In this document: in pieces, positions 24,501 through 34,064 of the stretch
Numbering within the stretch: position 1 is the stretch's first letter
Layout of the letters: every line of letters starts with the position of its first letter
Assembly (NCBI GenBank): GCA_015501585.1
Contig: JADNRY010000134.1
Location: forward strand, 62,001-126,000
DNA from: Rhodocollybia butyracea
Lineage: Eukaryota > Basidiomycota > Agaricomycetes > Agaricales > Omphalotaceae
Direction of reading: 5' to 3'
Length of the DNA stretch: 64,000 bases
Translations under genes and position numbers: made by a program
Notes under the pieces: model-generated
Told to the model about the DNA's origin: nothing
What the model saw: the letters and a program-made list of their open reading frames with translations, nothing else
Databases searched by the model: none

Positions 24501-26162
24501 TGAGTGTTTGTTCTAGGTCTGAAGGGCCAAAGCTGATATAAACTAGTTCTTTGTGGTGATGTCCCCAACTATTGGTGCTGTGAGTACCGCTATCACCATT
24601 TAATGTTGAGACCTTGGATTGACATAACACAGACCAACTTTCTTGGTCTACATCGTATCTTGGCCACCCTGTACGTCGTACTTTGCGCTTGGATTCTTCA
24701 TTTAACCGACAACCTCTAGGTTTGGCGCTGCCGTTGCGGCTGGGATAATTTCACTCTTTCCAGAAAACCCGATAGTACTATCGATCTTTGGATTCTTTTT
24801 TTCAATCCCATGCTTCTATTACTTGATCGGAAAACCGGTATACGCCTCTGCTGCACGGTTTGTGTTGCTCACGTATAATCTGACGTGTTTGTACTGGTGA
24901 ACAAGACTTGCTTATTTGTGGTGAAATCGATTGCTCAATATCTTCTAGTTACAATATCAATCGTCAAGATAGTGACATGTCAGTGGTCGTTATCGCTTAC
25001 TATCGTGCTCTTTCAGTCACTGCCGGTGTGATCTGGGCTGCTCTCGTATCAAGGTTTTGGTGGCCTGCTGAAGCTAGACGAGAGCTTTCCAAGGCTCTTG
25101 GCGAGTACGTTGTCCTTCAGCTAGTGGTATCTCCGATACCTACTTACTGACGTTATGCACCTCGGTTTAGCTTTTGCCTAAACGTTGGATGGCTTTATAC
25201 ACGTCTGGTCATGTCGAATTCGTTCACTCCCGAGTATACGGACGAGACTCCTGTTGACCCCCGCACTCCGTCGACTTCCAGTGATGATTCACTTGAACGT
25301 CCGAGAGTGAATAGCTCGATTAAAGAGTTCATGGCAATGTGGTTATCTTTGTGACGAAGATACAACTCTGCTGAATAGTCTATACAGGGAACTTCATTTA
25401 CAGATCAAGCTCTTTGAGCTACAAGCCCTTCTCGCTCAAGCACAACATGAACCTCGTCTAAAGGGACCTTTCCCTGTCGCGCTATACCGAGGTATTCTGA
25501 CCAGTCTACAGACGATTCTCGACAAGTTACATAGCATGCGGTGTGTCACAACACGAGAGGAGTGGTTCGTATTTCCTTCTATTCTAACCAGCATTGTGCT
25601 GACGTTACTTTATATGCAGGTATACTGTGAGTACTGGTTGTGCGATATTCTATGTCTGCTGAAATCGCTGTGTAGAGCGTCAGACAAGACTTTATTATTC
25701 CGGTTAACAAAGAGCGGCGGGATATGGTTGGAAACATTATTCTGTTCTTCTCAACGTTGGCATCGGCATTTCGACTAAAAGCACCATTACCACCGTATCT
25801 TCCACCCGCGGAAGAATCTCGACAGCGTCTAGTACGACATACTTGTATCTATCGCTTTTGTTTATCTTTTGACCATTGTTTCTTTTTTAGGTTCAGGCTA
25901 TACGACAACTCGAGGTTGTGCGGAACCGCGATGTAAAAGGCTCCCGGCAGTTGCTATTCTTTGCCTACGTACGTTTTTCTTCCTCTGGATTTGAAACTCA
26001 ACTGATGTGCATGTGTTATCAGGCCATGGCCATGAAAGGTGTAACGCAAGAATTGCATACTTGGGAAGCACACTGCAAGAAGCGTTTGGCGTTATTGGTC
26101 AGTCAACGGCCGAGTTTGATGCCTTATTTCTGGATACTGAAAATACGAGGACGAGCTATTAG
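21545..26162 (+). CDS. Large polytopic membrane protein, BRE4/DUF2421-fusaric acid resistance (ArAE-like) family, with two apparent 1-nt frameshifts
   Basis: Putative ER or plasma-membrane transporter related to brefeldin A sensitivity protein 4. Exons: 21545-22338, 22392-22611, 22665-22686, 22735-22768, 22820-23515, 23568-23911, 23964-24169, 24222-24499, 24547-24579, 24633-24670, 24720-24896, 24949-25104, 25171-25341, 25388-25564, 25620-25626 (7 nt), 25676-25831, 25891-25968, 26023-26162. A Ser/Thr-rich cytosolic N-terminus is followed by a first group of membrane segments, a long soluble middle (NRLAQHLNGLRSGTRL, LQEFAREM), a second membrane group (FFVVMSPTIGATNFLGLHR) and a DUF2421-like C-terminus ending LFLDTENTRTSY. 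Near 23231 and near 26055 one base appears missing; with both restored the product is about 1,242 residues. Without them the C-terminus would be replaced. An upstream in-frame ATG exists at 21470. Confidence 0.88.
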
Positions 26163-26349
26163 CTGTGTCCGTCGTGCAAAAGTTAATACCTGGTTGTGGA
26201 TTGCATTACTCGATACCATTAATATTTCATGAAAATTCTACACTAATTTACCGTTCATGCATTCGATTCCTGTCGTCTTGATAGTTTATAAAATACAGAT
26301 GTACAAGGATTATCGCAAAGTAGGGTATGTGGTTCAAAGCGAATCAAGT

Positions 26350-27044
26350 TCATTGTGTCTGAGTTTCCGCTTCGTTACCATCCTCATTAACACGAAGCAC
26401 CTTTATCCATTCCCGATAATTAAAGTTTCCTTGTCTGTCCGTGAAGGGCCCTTTTAAGAACTTGTCGATCTGGAAGAACATTATAAGGATATCCTGAATG
26501 ATTAACCAAGGTACTCGCCTCCTGCTCGCTCATTCTATCTGCCAATTCCCCGAGCCACCGTCTCATATCATCCACCTTCACCGTGCCATTATCGTTCTCG
26601 TCAAAGCTCTCGAAAGCCTCCATCAACTCAGGCTCGTGTCAAATTCGAAAAGCCGTTCGCTCATCATGGTGAGGAACATTGTAAAGTTGATACCCTTGTC
26701 CGATGCTGATACAGAGGAAGTGTCGCCAGGTCTGGAAGAGAGAAGATCGTCGAGCATGGTCTGTGTAGGTGTTATTCCTGTTCGTTGGCCTTAGTGACAT
26801 GTAATCAATTAGACGATGTTCACCCACCAAGGCTGGTAAAGATTTCTCGTAAATCGCTTTCATTAACCCAGCCATCCTTGTCGTGATCTATTAGTTGAAA
26901 AGCCTCTTTGAATTGTTGAATCTGTGGCGCTTGGAAGAGGGAAAATACACCGGATGGCTCTCTCCTGGCACGAGATTTCTGAGACTTTGAGAGCTTGTGG
27001 GTAGATGGAAGATTTGGAGTGAGATGGTTGGCGTATTTCGACAT
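26350..27044 (-). CDS. Myosin II regulatory light chain (EF-hand), with one apparent 1-nt frameshift
   Basis: Calmodulin-superfamily light chain binding the myosin II neck in the cytokinetic ring. Exons 26828-27044, 26519-26789, 26350-26469. The basic N-terminus (SKSQKSRARREPSGVFSLF) resembles the RLC region with the phosphorylatable Ser/Thr. It is followed by EF hand 1 (DHDKDGWVNESDL), the linker MLDDLLSSRPGD, INFTMFLTMMSERL, a second EF hand (DENDNGTVKVDD), and GNFNYREWIKVLR. Near 26635 the frame shifts between EFDT and EPELMEAF; one extra base gives 202 residues. The second intron (26470-26518) starts GCGAGT, a GC-AG intron. The gene is divergent from the mitochondrial-type gene, sharing a 108-nt promoter, and converges on the BRE4-like gene with a 187-nt gap. 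Confidence 0.9.
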
Positions 27045-27152
27045 TTGGGCGTGTCACTGTTGTTGGTAGAGCAGGGAAAACAGGCGCTTGGTCACGCGCG
27101 CTTCTTGGCTTCCGATTTCACTCTTGATATAAGTTATAACTTATGACTTAGT
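27045..27152. promoter_or_regulatory. Divergent promoter shared by light chain and small mitochondrial-type gene
   Basis: Only 108 nt separate the two start codons, so both genes must be driven from this stretch or from overlapping elements. It contains CACGCGCGC and repeated TTATAAC/TTATGAC words near 27135-27150. Confidence 0.5.
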
Positions 27153-27608
27153 ATGCTCAGAAACACCTTATCCCGTATGGTAGCAACAGCTTCTACTCGC
27201 CGTGGTAAGTGATTAATCGTGCTTGAAACTCCGTCTACTCGGACATTGACTGATTCTCCAAGCTATGTCTGCCAATGCAAGTCAGAACATCTATAAGCCT
27301 CGTTGGAAAGACCCAAAGTATCTCGGCGATCCTGAGTACAAGGTAGGTCTAAATGCAAGCCTTGATTATATTAACAGGACCTCTTGAATCAGAGCATCAA
27401 GAATTGGCTAGTCGAAGAGCTAGACCCTCGAGGCGGGTCGCCGACTTTTGTTAATGTAGCGCTAGATCCAGATGATTCTTCCTATGATCCTCCCTATGGA
27501 TTCACAGCTGAGGAGATTCTTCGATTCAAGGACGCCAAGAAATGCTTCGAAAGTCTGGAAGAAGTGAAGAAGACTCTGGAGTGGAGGGATATCCGTGGCC
27601 ATGGATAG
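27153..27608 (+). CDS. Small conserved-looking protein with mitochondrial presequence-like N-terminus
   Basis: Three exons (27153-27204, 27263-27342, 27393-27608) give 115 residues. The N-terminus (MLRNTLSRMVATASTRR) is rich in Arg, Ser, Thr and hydrophobics with no acids, typical of a mitochondrial targeting peptide. The body (YKPRWKDPKYLGDPEYK, then NWLVEELDPRGGSPTFVNV) is hydrophilic and has no transmembrane segment. I do not recognise the family. Intron junctions are canonical and preserve frame, and the coding-style sequence supports a real gene. Confidence 0.75.
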
Positions 27609-28272
27609 CGGGGATGAGACTGGAGTAAATTGAACTCCGCTCTTGGATGGGCTGAGATCGTCGTATTATCTGTGATATCTTAGATGAAATGCATCGTGGC
27701 AAGGCTAACCACCGGGAAAGGAAAACTGGTACTGTGTAATTACCGTTTTTTCTAGCTCGATAGTTGATCCAGTATCATCACCGTACGTGAGACTCTCGGA
27801 CATCTGCCTTCCCTTGCCTCCCTCCGTTTGTGATCTCTTCGGACAATTTCCAGCCTCTGAATTGTATGTATGCTTCGCCAGAAAGATGTATCCCTACTCT
27901 GAGATCGGATCTGTTCCTCAGCTTCCCCCGCCATCCGGTTCTCAACGACTTTGCTAACTTCAACTGCTCGCGTATCGCAGGACTTTGGGCTTAGCCTCTA
28001 GCCTCTCACTACGAGCTTACGAAGGGCCTTTTAGCTGAAATGATTTCCCGCCCCTTTGCAGGACTGGTATACGAAACGACCAGTGCGCTGGTGGGACCTT
28101 TGAGAATCTTACCTCGGTCTTCCTTTCTACTACAGGGTGTGCCACATCGGCTGGTGATGGCGTTACTGGATCTGAAGTTGGAAGCTCGGGCTGGGGACAT
28201 AGTAGTTCAACTATACAACTTGAAATTGTATAAGGTCGATTAGTACAACCGGTATTGTATCACTACCGCCTG
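27609..28272. other. Intergenic, no gene seen
   Basis: About 660 nt at the 3' ends of two converging genes; short overlapping frames on both strands without recognisable content. Confidence 0.5.
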
Positions 28273-29002
28273 TTATCGAGCGCTCTTCGCTTTCTTCCTG
28301 CTTCCACCATCGGAATCTGAATCTGAATCTGAATATGGCGGACGTTTGGTGCCCGTTTCCTGCTCTTTGGTCACGTCGATGTTCAAGCCCTTTACCAGCG
28401 CAAATTTCGTCAGAAACTCGGAATATTTTTCATACTGGAGTTTTTCGGCGTTCTTCAGCTGCTCGCCACGTAAAGGCTTGCCATTGCCATGGACACGTAA
28501 GATGTTATGGGTCGTGAGATATGGAGGATGGATAATGTGGCCGCGGACAATAGCACTAAAGATAACGTTCTGAGGAATCTGCTTCTTCGCTGAGGTGACG
28601 ACAGCTGTGACGACATATCCATAGCATATCCGGGGGGGACTACACAAGAAGCCTCCTACGAGCTTGTAATAAAGCATGCTCGAGGACTCGAAGTTTATCT
28701 TTCGGCCATGCGGGCTCAGTTGTATGTCGCTCGGTTCCATGCCATATATCCATACGTCAATAATGGTTGTAAGCAGGTAGTTTCGCCCTTCAGTTTCGGT
28801 TTCGGCAAAAGTTACTAGTGTACCGCTTTCATCGTACATTTGCACGTTATAGAATGGTTCCTATTTTTATGAAAGTCAGTAAACCAGAATCGATGCATCA
28901 GCTATATCTTACATTTCTTGCCCTGAGCGCTGGCGCAGCACACACAGGGGAAATGAGTACCACGAGGAGGATGAAATCCAGCCAGTGATGTGTTAGGAAC
29001 AT
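28273..29002 (-). CDS. Hypothetical secretory-pathway protein with acidic-basic C-terminus
   Basis: Two exons, 28913-29002 and 28273-28860; 225 residues. The first exon is a signal peptide (HHWLDFILLVVLISPVCAAP). The mature part begins ARNEPFYNVQMYDESGTLVTF and contains a short hydrophobic region around ICYGYVVTAVVTSA. It ends in repeated SDSDSD followed by basic RKKAKSAR, which looks nuclear or cytosolic and sits oddly with a signal peptide. No family recognised. The repeated Ser-Asp run corresponds to a GAATCT repeat in the DNA. Confidence 0.7.
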
Positions 29003-30960
29003 TGAGGGAGATGATTGGATAGTACTGATCTGTGAGCTGAGGACAACGCGGAGCGAGACGAGTGAACTGAACCAGCAGCTGGGGAAAAAGTTTGCTCCTT
29101 CATTTCATTTTATATCCTCGACGCAATGGACATATGCATGCATGATGAGTTGGCACAGAAAGATTTACTTTTGATGCCAATTTACGAAACACATCAAGTA
29201 CCGCCTAGTACCGCAAGCGCAGACCAGCGCAGACTCGGATCCCTGATCCCAGTTCGCAACATAAAGATTTCCCTAATGGTCCTGGAGGTTAACCTCATCT
29301 GGAGTTCACATCGTAATGCTTTCGGGACACTTTTGACCTTCGCTCACGCCACCCGGGGAGATGCTAAAATTCGGAGACCCCACTTCCGTTCCGGCCACCG
29401 GGAGCCACCAGGACATCTGAGGATGCAGCGCTTGTAAAGAGGAATTGGAAAAGAGGTAAGGGCGGGTACATAGAGGTACATAGCCCATCGCAGCCATCAA
29501 GAAAATGTATTATCTGAGAGAGGAGTCGTAGTTAGGGAATCTCTATCCAGCAAGGCTGCTCGCTTTCAAGTCACTTTCTTTGGTTTCTGATCGGAAGAAA
29601 AGAATGCATTCGACGTTATATCGCGCAATTGTTGCAAGATTGCTCGTGCTAGTGATACTTAAGGACATCCGTTGGGGAGAGTCCTTCCAGGAGCGGTTCG
29701 ACGGTTCGAATCCCCAAGTAGTACGCCTGCCATAATTGGCTGGCTACGATAGGTGGGTAATCGCACGCACAGTTTAAAGTGGAACAAAGCTAGAAGTTGA
29801 ATAGGGAGTGGGTGTGCCACGTGCAGGGCTCGATGAATACAAAGTCAGTTTGGCGATGAGATTCTGGAGGAGAAGTTGAATGGGCGCTGGCAAATAATAA
29901 CTTTGGCGCCTGCTGACCTATCCTCTGATTAGGTGCTTACAGCTTATCTTATCTTTGTACTGCTCTCACTCAATAGCGAGCCGTTTCACAGACTCCAGTA
30001 AACCAACTATCCAAGTTCTCAAAGTCAACAATAGGTGATATACGGGCTGCACATTTGGAAACTGGGATGTGTCAATGCTCCTTTGGTTTGGTGGCTTCTC
30101 GGATCCCGGTGTATCAGCACTTGGTCCCAAGTCAGCAACCTAACTAACCTTCCTTTCAGGTTCAAGCTAATGATGAATAACTTTACCGACGATGGTACAC
30201 TGCCTCGACTATTTTGTTCATGACAAACGACCTACTGTATAGTGCATGATACTCTGTCCGACAAATCCCGTATTCATGCTCAGCGTTGTCGAGCGAAGGC
30301 GAACTGGGTTCTCACACTTGTATTGATCCAATTCGGCCTCGCAAAAGACAATCACATCGAAACCATATCTACAACTTCTGCTCAACCTCCGGTTCCTTCT
30401 CCTCACTGGGGTAGTTAGGCGTACCTGCGTCGTTACTGGGCATACCCACTCTAACCACTAAACCACGTACTAAACCACACGAGGAGATGTTGGCGCTTGA
30501 GATGGAAGAGTGGTGTAAGGTGGGTAAAGAAAAGCGCAAACTATAATAGGCGTACCTTGTCTCACCTCATAAGCTCATATGATGATACATCCATTCATCC
30601 AGGGACCGGGAGACAACTAGATCTTTGGAAAAAGAATTTATCCCAAACTTTGCCCCAACTTTGCCCACCTCTAAATCCCAAAATGAAAGGTAAAAGCCAT
30701 TGCCCGGGATGCCCGTAAGAATCTGCAGGTCTCTATCGAGGTTTCTCGGCCACTAGCTGCTGATGGAAGGTTCATTACATAGCATAGTCCGATCGACTGC
30801 CGCAGCTCGATAAACGACCAAAGACCGGACGCCAAATGCTTGTGCAGAGTAGAATGTCTGCAAGGTTTGAGGCGATTAGACGACAAAAGTGGCGTATCAG
30901 CAAGGATCCGGTGTTCACGTTCAACATTGAAAAGGGAACAGCATGGGATGCAATTCAGAT
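29003..30960. other. Gene-poor stretch upstream of the protease-lectin gene
   Basis: About 2 kb with no supportable gene. A B-box-like word (GGTTCGAATCC) at about 29703 and an A-box-like word on the minus strand near 30460 occur but neither folds as a tRNA. Confidence 0.5.
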
Positions 30961-31115
30961 TAGTACAAGTTGCTCAAGATTAGCGTCAAGGGGAGCAGAG
31001 TTTACGGTGCAAAAGTGGCGAGAAAGGTCTCATAGAATTGTCATGTACATCTGGAAGACCCCATGCACATACATCGGATGCATATACAGGATGTGCATTA
31101 ATTCCTATGGCCCAC

Positions 31116-31122
31116 TATAAAT
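31116..31122 (+). promoter_or_regulatory. TATA box of the protease-lectin gene
   Basis: TATAAAT in CCCACTATAAATGACCC. The same block with TATAAAAG is conserved upstream of the duplicated copy, so it has survived divergence of the two copies. It lies 154 nt before the ATG. Confidence 0.6.
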
Positions 31123-31275
31123 GACCCATGGCGAAGCTTTTTGTCCTTCATCCTCCTTCATCCTCTGTTCAGGCGGGCCTCATCAACTGATTCGTTGTAA
31201 CTGCAAACAAGTACGTGCCGGATCTCCTTGTTATTGGTATCTCAACGCTCCATATAAAGGCATTTTCACGAAACG

Positions 31276-32919
31276 ATGTCTATTCATTTCTGCGCACAAG
31301 CATTTCTCCCCGTTGAGAAAGCTTGGGAGGCGGTTGAAGTGGCTCTCAAAGAGAATCCTAACAATGCCGGGTACTCGTTCAGCGATCCTTTGTCACCAGC
31401 TGGCGGTATCACTCCTGCTGCTGCTCTAGCTACTCCGACACCCGATGCCCCTCTGGCCATCGGGCTTTACGTCCGAAAGATGTGGCTGCCTGGTCGTACT
31501 CTTCGTTGTCGCCTGATGGGCGGCACTCCTTACGTTCAATCCAAAGTTCGCCAGTATGCTACCGTGTGGGAGCAATATGCAAACATCCATTTCGAGTTCG
31601 TAGATGATGGTCCTGCTGATATTCGTGTCGGCTTTCTTTTCGGGCTTGGATCGTGGTCATATGTCGGTACTGACGCGCTGCTCAGGCCGGCTGATGAACC
31701 CACCATGAACTTTGGGTGGCTTTTTGATATTACCCTGGACGAGGAGTTCTCTCGCACTGTAGTTCACGAGTTTGGGCATGCTCTTGGGTGCATCCACGAG
31801 CATCAACAGCCTAACGCTAGTATCCAATGGAATAAACCGGTAGTCTACGACGCTTATTGGAGAAGCCAGCACTGGCCTCCAGCCCAGGTTGACGCCCAGG
31901 TCTTTGATCATTACAATGCCACAGATGTTACTTCATCAGTATTTGATAGCCATTCGATAATGGAGTATGAAATTCCTGCAGAATTCACCCTCAACGGCTT
32001 CTCAGCTCCCAGTAACACCCGTTTGTCGGCGACAGATATTGCCTTCATCACGGGAATGTATCCTGGGGTAAACGTTTCGCCATTGGATACTGGAGTGTTT
32101 AATAGCATGGGCGTTCGCCCATGGGACGCTCCAACCTTAGACAACCGTGGCACGATTAGATTCTCTGGGGCCCCCCTTCAAGCCATTCCTCAGATCTTGG
32201 TTGGTCTGAACTGGTTTGATTTCGGCTACAGAACCAATGTCCGCATCAGGTCGCTTGTCGAGCAAGTGACCAAGGAGGGCTGCACGATCAATCTGCAGTC
32301 GTGGGCGGACACGGTGAACTATTCGACTGGTGTCTCTTGGCTCCAGCTCCCCGCCAATAACCAAGACTTCCAGGGCGGCACTTTTGATACTACCGACCCC
32401 AGCCGCACGACAGCGCTTGGTCAGGTCACTCGAAAGATAGACTTCGCGCATGCCTATGCCTCCCCTCCAACCGTCGTTGTCTTCCTGGCTTCTCTGGATG
32501 CCGAAAAGGGCAGAAACATCCGTGCAAAGGTGTACGCTACCGATGTACAGAATGATAGTTTTATTGTGCATGTTGATTCTCGGTCGGACACTTTGCTCTG
32601 GAATGCAGGCATCGCCTGGTTTGCGTACCCGACGAACAAGAAAGGGATAAGCAGTGGGACGTGCAGCACCAGTGAAGTCAGAAGTTGGGAACAAGCGAGC
32701 CGGTTGACAAACTCAAAACAAACCACATTCCCGAATCAGACCTTTGACAAAACACCGCGTATTTTCATGGCGGTGAATGAGTTGGACATGGGATACCGGA
32801 CAAATGCTCGTATTCGTCTGAGTTCGAGCAATGTCACTAAAACGGGTATGGAATGGCATATCGATGCTTGGGGAGACACGGAGATGTATCTTGCTGGGGT
32901 GTCTTATATTGCCTGTTAA
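31276..32919 (+). CDS. Astacin-type metalloprotease fused to three H-type lectin repeats
   Basis: Single exon, 547 residues. The catalytic domain (about 55-265) has the metzincin zinc motif HEFGHALGCIH (His164, Glu165, His168, His174) and a Met-turn SIMEY (Met229). Upstream LGSWSYVGTDAL and PTMNFGWL match the M12A-like family of bacteria and fungi. Residues about 271-357, 368-451 and 461-547 are three related repeats, each with a hydrophobic-G-L/N-x-x-D block, a Y/GYRTN...R strand and a W-x-D-T...Y segment; this is the H-type lectin (Helix pomatia agglutinin) pattern. There is no signal peptide, transmembrane segment or obvious propeptide. The likely role is a sugar-targeted protease acting on glycoproteins, possibly in defence; this role is inference. 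A broken inverted duplicate lies at 60106-61746. Confidence 0.9.
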   Translation: MSIHFCAQAFLPVEKAWEAVEVALKENPNNAGYSFSDPLSPAGGITPAAALATPTPDAPLAIGLYVRKMWLPGRTLRCRLMGGTPYVQSKVRQYATVWEQYANIHFEFVDDGPADIRVGFLFGLGSWSYVGTDALLRPADEPTMNFGWLFDITLDEEFSRTVVHEFGHALGCIHEHQQPNASIQWNKPVVYDAYWRSQHWPPAQVDAQVFDHYNATDVTSSVFDSHSIMEYEIPAEFTLNGFSAPSNTRLSATDIAFITGMYPGVNVSPLDTGVFNSMGVRPWDAPTLDNRGTIRFSGAPLQAIPQILVGLNWFDFGYRTNVRIRSLVEQVTKEGCTINLQSWADTVNYSTGVSWLQLPANNQDFQGGTFDTTDPSRTTALGQVTRKIDFAHAYASPPTVVVFLASLDAEKGRNIRAKVYATDVQNDSFIVHVDSRSDTLLWNAGIAWFAYPTNKKGISSGTCSTSEVRSWEQASRLTNSKQTTFPNQTFDKTPRIFMAVNELDMGYRTNARIRLSSSNVTKTGMEWHIDAWGDTEMYLAGVSYIAC

Positions 32920-34064
32920 GATCTAAAGTTGAACCTCTTCTATCCCAAGTAGTCGAACCTATGTCCATGTTCTAGTTCTTTCTTTGTACTGCTACCAGCC
33001 CAGACCGACTCGGAGATCACTGTTACCAATAGACATTACCACCTTTGTACACCTGAAACTGATTTTCTTCTACGTCCTTTTCTTCTATAAGACCCCTTTT
33101 TCCGAAATTCTGATTGCCTTCAGGACGAATGGCCTACGTATCGTCCGAGTCGTCTGGGCTCATGAGGTGAACCAAGGTACGCCTATTATGTTTTGCGTTT
33201 TTTTTTGCGTGTCTCACATCACTCTTTCATCCCAAGAGGCAACATCCCTTCGTGTTTATATGGTTCGAGTGGGGATGCCAGTACAAGACACGTATGCCCA
33301 ACTGCCCCCAGTGAGGAGAAAGAAATATGGCACAGGTGTATTGAGCCAAAGTTGAAAGCATAAGTCCGATGCAATTATAAGGATTCTACGGACAGAGTAT
33401 CATGAAACTCCGAGCTTCGTATACCTTCTGAAGGGATGTAGCACGCAGGTGGTTTGTACATGTACAGGAAGAGGCGGGTGGCCGGCCGAAGGGATGTGGG
33501 GGTAGTATCGAGCACTCAATGCAAACACATACAGTATATCTCCTCCACAGACAAAATCATCTCCAGAGACCTCCTCGGTCCGTTTCCCAGTAGCGAGAGG
33601 CTGGAATCCGACGGATAAGTCCTGCCATAGGTGAGCAGCAGTTGTTGAAAAGAGGCCTAATAAAGGGGGAAGCTGGAATCGGAAAAGAACAGAACGGAGA
33701 TCAGAGTAGGGGCAGTTGTGACAACTGACTATAACGCACTTTTCAGATCTTTGGTGAAGCATCTCGGAGACTGGCAGAGATCACGAGCCCAGGCGAGAAG
33801 GTAAGGGCAAAGAAGGTTTCGAGCGAGACGTTACAACTTCCTGGGCGTCATCATCAACAGCTGTTCTATCTTTTGTTGCGTCCGTTCCTTCCTGTTCCTA
33901 CCTGATGCCATTGTATACTCTACAGCTCTAGTTATGAAATCCTTATCAGAGGCTGCGGAGTCTCGCGGGGAGGATATTATTGTTTCTACCTACTTATACC
34001 ATGTTCGGTAATCTCCGAGCTTGTGCTGGATCCCATCCTGCGACCACCCGAACCAAACACCATG
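32920..34064. other. Intergenic, no gene seen
   Basis: About 1.1 kb, starting with the tail of the duplicated segment. The frame 33400-33762 (minus) has no recognisable content. Confidence 0.5.

Larger units (their letters stand above)
30970..33090 (+). repeat. Copy 1 of an inverted segmental duplication (protease-lectin locus)
   Basis: Sequence similarity to the reverse complement of about 59940-62040 covers the coding region, about 300 nt of upstream sequence (including the TATA region and a leader with CGCAAACAAGTACGTG-like sequence) and about 160 nt downstream (CAGCCCAGACCGA, ACCTTTGTACACCTGAAA-like words). The limits are estimated by eye. Confidence 0.85.

Noticed and set aside
29630..29760. 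Possible tRNA near the B-box-like GGTTCGAATCC at about 29703
   Set aside because: No A box at a suitable distance, and the bases around the B box do not form a T stem or acceptor stem.
30415..30485. Minus-strand tRNA-like sequence with TGGTTTAGTGG (A-box-like)
   Set aside because: No acceptable B box follows, and cloverleaf pairing fails beyond a tiny anticodon-like stem.
32137..32694. 185-codon minus frame inside the protease-lectin gene
   Set aside because: Antisense shadow of a strongly supported coding region; a similar shadow occurs over the duplicate.
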